From assembly GCA_934574095.1 (NCBI GenBank), contig CAKTMW010000028.1, positions 1-21,820 on the forward strand: 21,820 nt of DNA, written 5' to 3'. The notes below the pieces were generated by a model. That model was not told the DNA's origin, ran no database searches, and was given only the letters and a program-made list of their open reading frames with translations. Positions 1 through 7,225 of this stretch are shown here, piece by piece; position 1 is the first letter of the stretch; each line of letters opens with the position of its first letter. This stretch comes from an uncultured Oscillospiraceae bacterium. Its GTDB lineage: Bacteria; Bacillota; Clostridia; Oscillospirales; Oscillospiraceae. The position numbers were made by a program, and so were the translations under genes.

Positions 1-381
1 ACCAAGCTCTACCGTTATATGGACGCAGACTTTGTAAAGGAGCATCCGTATATCTATCTCTCTGTGGATGGCGAGGATATGATTTTCCAGATCACCGCTC
101 TATTCGTCACGGATATTGGCTTTGACTATATTGCGCCTAATCCCACGGGAGATGATCTGACCAGCTTCTTTGAGACGATTGCGCGGAAAAACTGGCTGGA
201 CTTTGACGGCGTGACCTTCTCCGAGGAAGATTCCGTCCTGACCCTCTCCACCTGCTGCCGGAAGTACGACAAGACCAACAGCGGCAATCAGCGGCTTGTG
301 GTCATGGCAAAGCTGCTGCCGGAGGGCGCTGCGGCGCAGGAGTTCACAGTGTCCCTTGCGGAGAATCCCGAACTGCCCTGA
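1..381 (+). CDS. Class B sortase, C-terminal part (5' end outside window)
   Basis: The frame is open from base 1 and ends at TGA 379-381, giving the last 126 residues. Sortases are membrane-anchored cysteine transpeptidases that join surface proteins to peptidoglycan or assemble pili. The visible part has the class B pattern: the catalytic motif TLSTC followed 13 residues after the Cys by the conserved Arg in the strand QRLVVMAKL. The region before it, starting KLYRYMDADFVKEHPYIYL, fits the sortase B core. Sortase B genes are commonly carried in the late conjugation operon of clostridial ICEs, which fits the context. A small hairpin (TGCCCT, loop GAT, AGGGCA; 374-388) overlaps the stop codon. 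The catalytic His lies upstream of the window. Confidence 0.85.
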   Translation, partial: TKLYRYMDADFVKEHPYIYLSVDGEDMIFQITALFVTDIGFDYIAPNPTGDDLTSFFETIARKNWLDFDGVTFSEEDSVLTLSTCCRKYDKTNSGNQRLVVMAKLLPEGAAAQEFTVSLAENPELP

Positions 382-541
382 TAGGGCATCATCCGAAAAC
401 ATCACGCCGTTTACTCATGCATCCGTGCGGACGACAGCAAACGAAGCAAATGTTTTCAAATAGCGCAGCCTTTCTTGCAAGCGTCTCCGCACGTCCAGAA
501 GGGAGTGCGAAAATGCTAACGGATAGAACATCAATATCAAA

Positions 542-910
542 ATGCTGGACCGCCCGAACCGAGGTTATCAGGACTGGAAAGACGGGGAGATCACGCAGCA
601 GGAATACCGGGATATGAAGGCCACTTATGACCGCCAAATCAATGAGGTGTCCGATGTGCTGGCCAGACTAACCGCTGAACGTGCGGAGCTGGCAAACGGC
701 GTTGACAAGGAACACCCTGCGCTGGTCGCTTTCAAAAAGTATCAGAATATCGATGCCCTGTCCCGTGAGTTGCTGATCGAGCTGGTGGATCATATCAAGG
801 TCTATGAAAATGGCAATATCAGCGTCAAGTTCAAGTTTGCCGATCAGCTTCGCCGCATCGCGGAGTACATCGACGTCAATACCGCTGAATCCCCTGCATG
901 GGCGGTTTGA
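542..910 (+). pseudogene. Large serine recombinase, C-terminal fragment
   Basis: The 122-residue product resembles only the C-terminal end of large serine recombinases. It has a coiled-coil-like stretch with the phrase DWKDGEITQQEYRDMKATYD, then a segment like the DUF4368 tail (LSRELLIELVDHIKVYENGNI, ending LRRIAEYID). The Ser-containing resolvase domain and the zinc-ribbon/recombinase domain are missing: an in-frame stop lies at 524-526, and the 160 bases back to the sortase stop hold no recombinase-like sequence. No good ribosome site precedes the ATG at 542. I read it as a decayed recombinase. Such genes usually lie at one end of their element, so the element edge may be just downstream (about 910-965), where relaxase sequence starts abruptly. 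Confidence 0.7.
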
Positions 911-962
911 TTTCGCACTACATTCCCTGTGTCAGCGTGTTTTCCTAATAGGACGTGAACAT

Positions 963-1772
963 ATGATGGTGTGGTCAGCAGAGCCGAAAAAGGGGTATCT
1001 CACACGAGAAGGTATCACTGTCATGCGCTCCAAGATGATAAACGCTATTTTCCATGAGGAGATGAAAGAACTCTACATCAAGAAAGATGCTGCCTACAAA
1101 GAGAGTGTCCAGACCGCAAGGGATGCTCTGGTGACGCGCATTACAGCAATGGAGCACAGCGACTGTGCGGATCCCGTGATAGAGCAAAAGCTGCGGGAGT
1201 TGTCTCAAACATTGGAGCAGGTCGATGGCAGACACGTCTACGGCTATCTGCCCAAAGAGGTCAAGGCGCAGGTGGACGAGATCGTGGAGCGGCTGGCGCA
1301 GCTCCCGGAGGTGGCGGCTTGCTATGACCAATGGTGGCGGCTGAAGGATGAGATCGCCGGTTACTACGGACGGAACACGCCGCCCCACCAGCCACTGGTG
1401 CAGCAAAAAGAGTTCCGCGCCATCAAGAATATGATCATTCAGCAGGCAGAGACGTTTCGGCAGCCTGTGCCGGAACAAGCCTCTCTTGAGACAGAACCTG
1501 TCGAACAGCAGGTACCGTGGTCGTCTGAATCTCCTGTGGTCATGCCGCAGCCGCAGACGGTCACATCGCAGATCAAAATAGAGGGCGGCGCGGTCATTCA
1601 ACTGCTCCATCACATGAGCCGTGTATTCCGCGGTAATATGCCGGTCATCCCGCCTGCGCTGCGTACCGACTCCAAGCGCCGCAGGCGGTTACAGGAGAAG
1701 CGCATGGCCATGGGCCACAAGCGGGACGACCACGAGGAGCAGGAGTGTTTGCGGAATGAACAGATACTGTGA
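963..1772 (+). pseudogene. MobP3/MobL-type relaxase, C-terminal part lacking the catalytic domain
   Basis: The 269-residue frame from ATG 963 matches my memory of the C-terminal half of clostridial ICE relaxases: EPKKGYLTREGI near the start, VYGYLPKEVKAQVDEIVERL in the middle, then YDQWWRLKDEIAGYY and QKEFRAIKNMIIQQA, followed by a Q/P-rich linker and LLHHMSRVFRGN near the end. A relaxase nicks oriT through an N-terminal Tyr and a His triad; none of that region is here. The ATG has a usable ribosome site (AGGAC at 950-954), so a truncated protein may still be made. Similarity begins almost at the start codon, just after the serine recombinase fragment, suggesting an element inserted into the relaxase gene. 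Family assignment is from recalled sequence pattern, not a search. Confidence 0.6.
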
Positions 1773-1834
1773 CCATGAAATTTCTCTTCCGTTTTTTCAT
1801 TCTGTGTGGTATTCTAAAAGTGAGGTGAACCACT

Positions 1835-2038
1835 ATGACCACAAAACAGATAAATCGTCGGATCGCCGCTGTCAAAACAGCAGACGCCATCAACGCCATA
1901 GAGGGTGCTCCCGTATCTCATTATGCGAAAATACTGTCCAATAGCTGGGCAAGAGGTGAGATCACGGGGGAACAGATGAAGGCAGCCCTGCTGGCTTCTC
2001 ACAGGAAAATGGCGGCACAGGTGCAGAGCCATGCCTGA
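1835..2038 (+). CDS. VbhA-like antitoxin of the downstream Fic protein
   Basis: This 67-residue helical protein lies directly before a Fic gene and overlaps it by 8 nt, the usual arrangement of class I Fic toxin-antitoxin pairs. VbhA-type antitoxins bind the Fic active site with an inhibitory helix bearing (S/T)xxxE(G/N); the Glu pairs with an Arg of the Fic motif and blocks productive ATP binding. Here the helix reads INAIEG: Glu23 and Gly24 are present, but the S/T position is Ile19. The C-terminal half (SWARGEITGEQMKAALL) resembles the conserved second part of the VbhA domain. GAGGTGA at 1821-1827 is a good ribosome site for ATG 1835. The small size and tight coupling support the assignment despite the altered motif. 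Confidence 0.75.
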   Translation: MTTKQINRRIAAVKTADAINAIEGAPVSHYAKILSNSWARGEITGEQMKAALLASHRKMAAQVQSHA

Positions 2039-2750
2039 CATTTATCTCTATGATGACGTGCCGGTGCTGCGCAACAAGCTGCAGATCAAGGACGAAAAGA
2101 CCTTGGAACTGATCGAAGCCGAACAGTCCCGCGCCAACATGATGTTGTTGTATGAACGGGGCTTTCATGATTTTTCGCCGGAGGGGTTATGTGAGATCCA
2201 CCGTTATCTGTTTGGGGATATCTACGATTGGGCTGGTCAGTACCGTGTGATCAACATCGAAAAGCGTGAACGGCTGCTCGGTGGACGCAGCGTGTGGTAT
2301 AGCAACGACGAGAATATTGCCCGTGATTTGCATGCGGCATTTGAGGCGATTCACGCGAAGCGATGGGATACATTTTCAAGAAAAGAGTTTGCCCATGAGC
2401 TGACATTGAGTTTTTCTAAAATCTGGCAGACACACCCGTTCCGTGAGGGAAATACCAGAACTGTGGTCATGATGATGACATTCTTCGTAGAAGAACATTA
2501 TTATATGGATCAGGAGTTGATGGCACAGAGCGCCGGTTATGTCAGAGACTCGTTTGTCATGGCTTCCTTAGATCAATTTTCTGAGTATGAACATCTGGAG
2601 AAGATTCTGCTGGATGCCATCTGTGACGAGCCCGTCGAGTACGATCCTGATCTGCCGGACAATGACAGTAAGGAACAGATACCGGAGCGGTATCGGAAAT
2701 ACCAAAGCGAGAAATATTCACCAGAACCCCATTATCAACGGGAAGAATAA
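2031..2750 (+). CDS. Fic-domain AMP-transferase toxin
   Basis: Fic proteins transfer AMP from ATP to hydroxyl side chains of targets; VbhT-like toxins modify DNA gyrase and topoisomerase IV. The 239-residue protein has the upstream Fic region (FGDIYDWAGQYRVINIEK, about residues 61-78), which carries the target-docking flap, and the catalytic motif HPFREGNTRT at 135-144 with His135 as general base. The consensus is HPFx(D/E)GN(G/K)R, so Thr142 replaces the usual Gly or Lys. A charged tail of about 40 residues follows the fold. The start codon lies inside the antitoxin gene, implying translational coupling. Targets cannot be deduced from sequence. Two hairpins follow the gene, so the pair probably forms its own transcription unit. 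Confidence 0.9.
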   Translation: MPDIYLYDDVPVLRNKLQIKDEKTLELIEAEQSRANMMLLYERGFHDFSPEGLCEIHRYLFGDIYDWAGQYRVINIEKRERLLGGRSVWYSNDENIARDLHAAFEAIHAKRWDTFSRKEFAHELTLSFSKIWQTHPFREGNTRTVVMMMTFFVEEHYYMDQELMAQSAGYVRDSFVMASLDQFSEYEHLEKILLDAICDEPVEYDPDLPDNDSKEQIPERYRKYQSEKYSPEPHYQREE

Positions 2751-2752
2751 CC

Positions 2753-2779
2753 GAAGCGGACTGCATCGCAGTCCGCTTC
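2753..2779 (+). terminator. Perfect 12-bp hairpin after fic
   Basis: GAAGCGGACTGC (2753-2764), loop ATC, and GCAGTCCGCTTC (2768-2779) form a perfect stem starting 3 nt after the fic stop codon. The downstream U-tract is weak (TTCAT), so it may pause or process transcripts as much as terminate them. Confidence 0.55.
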
Positions 2780-2793
2780 TTCATACACAAATT

Positions 2794-2825
2794 TCGGAGC
2801 AGAGGCACTGCTCCGATTTTCTTTC
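2794..2825 (+). terminator. Rho-independent terminator before the Toprim gene
   Basis: TCGGAGCAG (2794-2802), loop AGGCA, and CTGCTCCGA (2808-2816) are followed by TTTTCTTTC. It is a good intrinsic terminator 13 nt before the start of the next gene, whose ribosome site (AGGAGG, 2826-2831) lies just past the T-tract. The position could allow attenuation, but nothing shows a regulated alternative fold. Confidence 0.65.
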
Positions 2826-2837
2826 AGGAGGACTACT

Positions 2838-3701
2838 ATGCCCTACATTCATTTCACCCAAGAGCAAAAAGACCGGGCGGCGAGGACGGATCTGGAAGTG
2901 TTCCTGCGAAACCGCGGAGAAAAGCTGCTGCCATCCGGACGGGACAAGCGTCTGAGCAGTGATCACAGCGTCACCATTCGCGGTAACCACTGGTTCGATC
3001 ACGCCACGCATGAGGGCGGCAACGCCATCAGCTTTGTGCAGCGATTCTACCATCTGGGCTATGCCGACGCCGTGTCGCTGCTGCTGTGCAACGGGCAGAC
3101 CTATGAGAAACCAGTCTCATCGCCACCGAAAAAATTCACCCTGCCGACCGCCAACGGAAATATGCGCCGTGTGTTTGCTTACCTGACACAGCATCGACGT
3201 ATCCACCGTGAGGTGGTCTCTTTTTTTGCCCATGCCCATCTGCTTTACGAGGATGAGGCACATCACAACTGTGTATTTGTTGGTGTGGACGAAAACGGCA
3301 TAGTCAGACACGCACACCTGCGAAGCACGGCCAGTCAGGGAAAATCCTTTCGTCAGACCGTGGAGGGCAGCGACGCACGATACAGCTTTCACTTCGCAGG
3401 CGGCGGCGAAGCGCTCTATGTCTTCGAGTCGCCTATTGATCTGCTGTCCTACATCACCCTGCATATGAATGACTGGCAGGCGCAGAACTATGTGGCATGC
3501 TGCGGTACGGCCTTCGCGCCGGTGGAGCAGATGCTCCGCACTCACCCACAGATCCGGCAGGTGTATCTCTGCCTGGACAACGACGAGGCCGGACACAATG
3601 CCTCACAGCGGATGGAAGGCTATCTTCAAGCGGAGGGTATTTCTGCCATGCGACTGGTACCGGTGCAGAAGGATTGGAACGAGGACTTGTGCGTGGAATA
3701 G
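2838..3701 (+). CDS. DUF3991/Toprim domain protein of ICE type
   Basis: The 287-residue protein has an N-terminal CHC2-like fold without its zinc Cys (DUF3991 type; RGNHWFDHATHEGGNAISFVQ at about 49-69). A C-terminal Toprim domain has the acidic pair of sites visible as VFESPIDLLSY (Glu197) and CLDNDEAGHNAS (Asp247, Asp249). These residues bind metal in primases and topoisomerases. Such proteins are regular members of clostridial ICEs, placed between the relaxase and virD4, and are thought to serve replication or processing of transferred DNA; the biochemical role is inference. AGGAGG precedes ATG 2838 at good spacing. The length and ending (DWNEDLCVE) look complete. It is the best preserved piece of the transfer-replication module apart from virD4. 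Confidence 0.85.
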   Translation: MPYIHFTQEQKDRAARTDLEVFLRNRGEKLLPSGRDKRLSSDHSVTIRGNHWFDHATHEGGNAISFVQRFYHLGYADAVSLLLCNGQTYEKPVSSPPKKFTLPTANGNMRRVFAYLTQHRRIHREVVSFFAHAHLLYEDEAHHNCVFVGVDENGIVRHAHLRSTASQGKSFRQTVEGSDARYSFHFAGGGEALYVFESPIDLLSYITLHMNDWQAQNYVACCGTAFAPVEQMLRTHPQIRQVYLCLDNDEAGHNASQRMEGYLQAEGISAMRLVPVQKDWNEDLCVE

Positions 3702-3705
3702 AACA

Positions 3706-3730
3706 AGCCGACAGTATGAAACTGTCGGCT
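3706..3730. terminator. Hairpin between convergent Toprim and hepT genes
   Basis: AGCCGACAGT (3706-3715), loop ATGAA, and ACTGTCGGCT (3721-3730) form a perfect 10-bp stem in the 40 bp between the plus-strand Toprim gene and the minus-strand hepT-like gene. T-tracts are poor on both sides, so its strength is uncertain. Confidence 0.55.
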
Positions 3731-3741
3731 CGTATGTTATA

Positions 3742-4128
3742 TCACTGCTGGTAACGCAGCAGCAGCGCACGAAGTACGGGAAGAAAATCCTCACAGATCT
3801 GCCGTGCGATCTCGACAGCGGTGGCTTCGTCGTAAACATGGGACGTGAGGTTCCGCGCCGAAATGATCGCGTTCCAAGCATCCGCATCATCGATCACACC
3901 GGCAGCGTAGGCTTCCTTCAACACGGCGCGTGGTGAAATGAAAGAGAGAACGACCCCCTGATCCTCCAGATATTCGCGGAGCGACTTCCATGCCAGCTCC
4001 ACCGTGAACTCGAAGCGCTGGATCAACCCGTCCCGATAAAGCGTATCCTGTGGAGATGCAAGATAACAGTTCACAGCATCTTCCAACTGCATGATTGCGT
4101 TTTTGTAGTTCTCAATTTTCTGCAGCAT
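3742..4128 (-). CDS. HepT-like HEPN toxin (HI0074/NTase-substrate-binding family)
   Basis: This 128-residue all-helical protein resembles the nucleotidyltransferase substrate-binding (HI0074-like) branch of the HEPN superfamily, for example FEFTVELAWKSLREYLEDQG at 39-58. It keeps the full HEPN RNase signature R-X4-H-X-Y as ARNLTSHVYD (Arg92, His97, Tyr99). In characterised HepT/MntA pairs HepT is an RNase, and MntA silences it by adding AMP to the Tyr of this motif. I chose ATG 4128 (MLQKIENYK) over the upstream ATG at 4191, which would overlap mntA by 80 nt. With the chosen start the genes overlap by 17 nt, consistent with translational coupling. The toxin role is inferred from motif and partner. 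It is transcribed toward the Toprim gene. Confidence 0.8.
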   Translation of the reverse strand: MLQKIENYKNAIMQLEDAVNCYLASPQDTLYRDGLIQRFEFTVELAWKSLREYLEDQGVVLSFISPRAVLKEAYAAGVIDDADAWNAIISARNLTSHVYDEATAVEIARQICEDFLPVLRALLLRYQQ

Positions 4129-4396
4129 AGAGTACCACACCATCCTTCTCAATGTTCTTGCGAAACGCGGTGTCCATGTTCGGAGAAACATGGACGATAT
4201 CCAGTTTCAGCAGCGTGGGCAGATCGTCTGCCTCGATCGCAAAACCGCCGCGCTGCTTTTCCGGCATACCATATACAGCAAGGTCGATATCACTGCGCTC
4301 GTGAAAGTCACCTCTGGCGCGGGAACCATAGAGGACTAATTTTTCAGCGCCAAAGCGGGCGGCCAGATCGGCAAGCTTTGTATATAATTCGTCCAT
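4112..4396 (-). CDS. MntA-like minimal nucleotidyltransferase antitoxin
   Basis: This 94-residue protein has the complete minimal nucleotidyltransferase signature GS-X10-DxD: GSRARGD at 24-30 and DID at 36-38, with a third carboxylate at Asp66 in LLKLDIVHV. Proteins of this kind AMPylate the Tyr of the partner HEPN protein and neutralise it. ATG 4396 is preceded by AGAGGAGG at good spacing; longer N-terminal readings lack such a site. The gene precedes hepT and shares its transcript. All three metal-binding acids are present, so the enzyme looks active. The MntA/HepT name rests on motif logic and gene pairing; a housekeeping modification role for this pair is not excluded. Confidence 0.82.
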   Translation of the reverse strand: MDELYTKLADLAARFGAEKLVLYGSRARGDFHERSDIDLAVYGMPEKQRGGFAIEADDLPTLLKLDIVHVSPNMDTAFRKNIEKDGVVLYAAEN

Positions 4397-4540
4397 AGAG
4401 CCTCCTCTGGCAAATCTGTTTGCACACGCATAGGAACGATCTCTTTTACATTTCTTCATTCTATACTATCGCATTTGCGGTAAAACTTCAAATATTATTT
4501 TGTTACATGAACCCAAAATATAAGTTAGGAGAAAATTTAC
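4397..4540. promoter_or_regulatory. Divergent region between mntA-hepT and virD4
   Basis: The region is AT-rich compared with its neighbours. On the minus strand a plausible promoter for mntA-hepT is TTGAAG (plus coordinates 4486-4491) and TAGTAT (4463-4468), 17 nt apart. On the plus strand several AT-rich blocks precede virD4 but I could not fix a convincing -35/-10 pair. The virD4 ribosome site is TAGGAG just before ATG 4541. Confidence 0.45.
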
Positions 4541-6328
4541 ATGACCGGAAACCTCTGGATCTTGCTGGCGGCGGGCGGCGCGGTGGTGGCGGTGTTCGTC
4601 GCGCTGTCGCTGCTGGCGGATAATTACAACCTCAACAATATTAAGTCCAGAACCGTAGGCGATGGCCAGCACGGCACAGCACGGTGGGCCACGGAGCAGG
4701 AGATCCGCAGCAGTTATGCGCTGGTACCATTCCAAGTAGCCGACTGGCGGGCGGGCAAGAACCTGCCGGAAGCCCAAGGTCTGGTGCTGGGCAGCCGGGA
4801 CAGCAGAAAAGGCGATGTCACGGCGCTGGTGGACAGTGACGATATTCACTGTCTCATGATTGGCGCGTCCGGCGTAGGCAAGACCGCCTACTTCCTGTAC
4901 CCGAATCTGGAGTACGCCTGCGCCTGCGGCATGAGTTTTTTTGCCACTGACACCAAGGGAGATCTCGCCCGCAACTACGGTGCGGTGGCGAAGAAATACT
5001 ATGGCTATCGCGTCTCTGTGGTGGACTTGCGAAACCCGACACGCTCGGATGGCTACAATCTCATGACGCTTATCAACCGCTACATGGACAAAGCGCTCCG
5101 TGAGCACAGCATTGAGGCGTATGGCAAAGCGGAAAATCTGATCAATATTCTGGCACACAGCATCATCTCGCCGAAAGACGAGGAGAGCCGCGGCCAGAAT
5201 GAATATTTTTATAAAGCCGCCGAGGGGGTGGTGGCCTCGGTGCTCCTGCTGCTGGCGGAGTTCCTGCCGCCGGACAAGGATTATCCAACAGAGCGGCGGC
5301 ATCTGGTGTCGGTGTTTATTCTGATCCAACAACTGCTGGCGCCCTCTGGTATGCGGGGACAAAGCTATTTCAAGCAACTGATGGATATGCTGCCCGCTCA
5401 TCACAGGGCGCGGAATCTGGCTTCGTCCGCTTTGGAATCATCGGATCAGGCAACGGCTTCCGCCATGTCCACAGCACTGGCGCAGATGAATACGTTTATG
5501 GATATCGCGTTGGAGCAGGTGATCTGTTTCGACAACAATATAGACGCGGAGAAGTTTGCCAAAGAAAAGACAGCCCTCTTTCTTATACTTCCGGAAGAGG
5601 ATAGGACGAAGAATTTCATGGCAGGACTTATGATACAGAATCTATCCAAAGAGCTGTTTGAGCTGGCGGAAAAAGGCAGCGGGCGCTTGCCCAACCGTGT
5701 TGTTTTCTACTGTGATGAGTTTGGCACCATGCCCGCCTTCGATGTGGAGGCCCTGTTCAGTGCGGGCCGCTCCCGTGGTATCACGCTGGTGCCTATCATC
5801 CAATCGCTGGCGCAGCTCGACAAGAACTATGGTGACAAAGGTGCGGAGTCAATCATTGATAATTGCCAGGACTCGATCTTCGGTGGCTTCGCGCCCAACA
5901 GTCAAACGGCGGAGAAGCTCTCGAAAGCGCTGGGCAACCGCACGGTACTGAGCGGCTCTGTCAGCAAAGGAAAAAACGATCCCAGCCAGAGCCTGCAAAT
6001 GATAGAACGGCCCTTGATGACGGCGGACGAGCTGAAGTCGCTTCCGAAAGGCAACTTCGTGGTAATGAAAACGGGAACACACCCCATGCAGACAAAGCTG
6101 AAGCTGTTCTTTGATTGGGGCATTATATTCGATGAGCTATATACCACCCCGGAACACGCCGTGCGAAAGGTGGCCTATGCCAGCCGGGAAGAACTGTTCC
6201 GGAGCGTCAGGAAAGCGCAGCAGGAGCAGAGCACTCAGGCTGCACAAGCGAAACAGTCGGAAAAGACTGATACACGCAAGTCGCCGCAGTCTGCCATGGA
6301 ACTCTATGACAACGGAGGTGAACAATGA
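4541..6328 (+). CDS. VirD4/TraG-type conjugative coupling protein
   Basis: Coupling proteins are membrane-anchored hexameric ATPases that hand the relaxase-DNA complex to a type IV secretion channel. The 595-residue protein has an N-terminal membrane segment (about 5-26), Walker A GASGVGKT at 108-115, the typical ATDTKGDLARN strand shortly after, and Walker B FYCDEFGTMP near residue 390, then TLVPIIQSLAQLDKNYGDKG. Length and motifs look complete. The C-terminal 50 residues are Gln/Lys-rich. The stop overlaps the next gene by 4 nt (ATGA). In clostridial ICEs this gene is followed by Maff2, VirB6 and VirB4 genes; here only the small winged-helix gene follows. The protein therefore has no matching channel in the window. 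Confidence 0.93.
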   Translation: MTGNLWILLAAGGAVVAVFVALSLLADNYNLNNIKSRTVGDGQHGTARWATEQEIRSSYALVPFQVADWRAGKNLPEAQGLVLGSRDSRKGDVTALVDSDDIHCLMIGASGVGKTAYFLYPNLEYACACGMSFFATDTKGDLARNYGAVAKKYYGYRVSVVDLRNPTRSDGYNLMTLINRYMDKALREHSIEAYGKAENLINILAHSIISPKDEESRGQNEYFYKAAEGVVASVLLLLAEFLPPDKDYPTERRHLVSVFILIQQLLAPSGMRGQSYFKQLMDMLPAHHRARNLASSALESSDQATASAMSTALAQMNTFMDIALEQVICFDNNIDAEKFAKEKTALFLILPEEDRTKNFMAGLMIQNLSKELFELAEKGSGRLPNRVVFYCDEFGTMPAFDVEALFSAGRSRGITLVPIIQSLAQLDKNYGDKGAESIIDNCQDSIFGGFAPNSQTAEKLSKALGNRTVLSGSVSKGKNDPSQSLQMIERPLMTADELKSLPKGNFVVMKTGTHPMQTKLKLFFDWGIIFDELYTTPEHAVRKVAYASREELFRSVRKAQQEQSTQAAQAKQSEKTDTRKSPQSAMELYDNGGEQ

Positions 6329-6582
6329 GCTATTTTGATACTATTTACGCTGACCACCTGCTGCCCCACCGGGCACGGACGGTCTATATGTACCTGCGGG
6401 ATCGGGGCGATGCCCAGCGGAAGTGCTGGCCCAGCATCAAGACCATCGCGGCAGATCTGCACCTGTCCCGCAGCACGGTCAAGCGGGCTTTGGGAGAGCT
6501 GGAGCAGCACGGCTATCTGGAGCGCCTGCCCCGCTACCGCCCCAACGGCAGCAGTACCTCCAACCTCTACACGGTGCGATAA
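6325..6582 (+). CDS. Small winged-helix (HTH_36-like) ICE protein
   Basis: This 85-residue protein is one helix-turn-helix domain: CWPSIKTIAADLHLSRSTVKRALGELEQHGYLERL is a clear recognition helix and wing, followed by SSTSNLYTV, a frequent ending in this group. It overlaps virD4 by 4 nt and has GGAGGTGA as a ribosome site, so the two are translationally coupled. Small proteins of this type commonly follow virD4 in clostridial ICEs. They are presumed DNA-binding regulators or replication accessories; no target is evident here. Confidence 0.82.
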   Translation: MSYFDTIYADHLLPHRARTVYMYLRDRGDAQRKCWPSIKTIAADLHLSRSTVKRALGELEQHGYLERLPRYRPNGSSTSNLYTVR

Positions 6583-6640
6583 AAACAGACACAGCCGCCA
6601 AGGGACGACTATGCCTGTTCACTGAACCGAGGAGGGGTTC

Positions 6641-6700
6641 ATGATGAACCACCCAGAAGGACTCACTCTATCGGAGGTGTTAGTGCAGAGAAAAGAATGA
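6641..6700 (+). CDS. 19-codon orphan ORF with strong ribosome site, probable 5' stub of a lost gene
   Basis: ATG 6641 follows CCGAGGAGGGG at good spacing, one of the best ribosome sites in this region, yet the frame closes after 19 codons at TGA 6698-6700 (product starts MMNHPEGLTLSEVLVQRKE). The next gene is on the opposite strand and ends 28 nt later. A strong initiation site on such a short frame suggests the start of a truncated ICE gene. A leader peptide is possible but no attenuator-like structure follows. I do not recognise the peptide. Confidence 0.35.
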   Translation: MMNHPEGLTLSEVLVQRKE

Positions 6701-6727
6701 GGACAGTCTCTTGTAGAAGAACAGCAT

Positions 6728-7078
6728 TCATTTTCGACTTGCCTTTTTCTGAAGCGCGATATAATCTCGCACCGCTTTGCGCCCGTTGACATCAAGAGAA
6801 AGTATATCGGCAAGCATTGCGTCTGCGGTATAGCTTCCAACAATTGGCCGCTTGTAATCGTTGGGACAAACGCTGTACTCCGAACGGCCAAGGATGTAAT
6901 CAGTAGAAACTCCATAAAAGTCTGCAAGTGCTGTTACGCAGTGGATCGGCATCTCATATTTGCCAGTTTCGTACTTGGAGTAATACTGCTGCGAGGTACC
7001 CAGCACCTTTGCCACATCAGCTTGCTTCAAGTCTCTATCTTCACGCAGCTCTCGGATGATCTCGCAGAAAGTTTTCAT
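6728..7078 (-). CDS. XRE-family transcriptional regulator
   Basis: The 116-residue protein begins with a Cro/C1-type helix-turn-helix (about residues 6-60: IIRELREDRDLKQADVAKVLG, SQQYYSKYETGKYEMP, ALADFYGVSTDYILGRS), typical of small repressors of mobile elements. The C-terminal 50 residues (LADILSLDVNGRKAVRDYIALQKK) are helical with no known domain that I can see. GGAGG lies 10 nt before ATG 7078. A TATAAT block on the minus strand (plus 7110-7115) is a likely -10 element. The gene is divergent from the SLOG gene, so it may repress that promoter as well as its own. Confidence 0.85.
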   Translation of the reverse strand: MKTFCEIIRELREDRDLKQADVAKVLGTSQQYYSKYETGKYEMPIHCVTALADFYGVSTDYILGRSEYSVCPNDYKRPIVGSYTADAMLADILSLDVNGRKAVRDYIALQKKASRK

Positions 7079-7135
7079 GTGGGTTATCCTCCATTTTGTG
7101 GTAAAGGAATTATAGCCTACATCAAATATGACTTA

Positions 7136-7164
7136 TTGACAGCGAGTTGAAATTGGCTTATTAT
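7136..7164 (+). promoter_or_regulatory. Sigma-A-type promoter for the SLOG gene
   Basis: TTGACA (7136-7141) and TATTAT (7159-7164) are separated by exactly 17 nt, a near-consensus promoter about 60 nt before the chosen start at 7226. It lies in the divergent region with the XRE gene, which is a natural candidate regulator. Confidence 0.7.
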
Positions 7165-7225
7165 TTGTTTTGTATAAGTGAAATATAATGTATGTTGTGA
7201 TGGAGATACATCGGAGATAATGTGT

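Noticed and set aside
424..493. Inverted 8-mers CGTGCGGA and TCCGCACG
   Set aside because: Too short and 54 bp apart in a gene-free stretch; expected by chance at this length and no T-tract or promoter goes with them.
942..955. TTTCCTAA near the relaxase start, resembling one arm of the integrase core site
   Set aside because: Only the first 8 bases match; spacer and second arm do not.
4466..5404. A 312-codon minus-strand frame antisense to virD4
   Set aside because: The virD4 frame carries clear ATPase motifs; the antisense product shows none and has no ribosome site.
7178..7225. Earlier in-frame ATG codons for the SLOG gene
   Set aside because: They lie close to the promoter and lack a ribosome site; GGAG at 7213-7216 fits ATG 7226.
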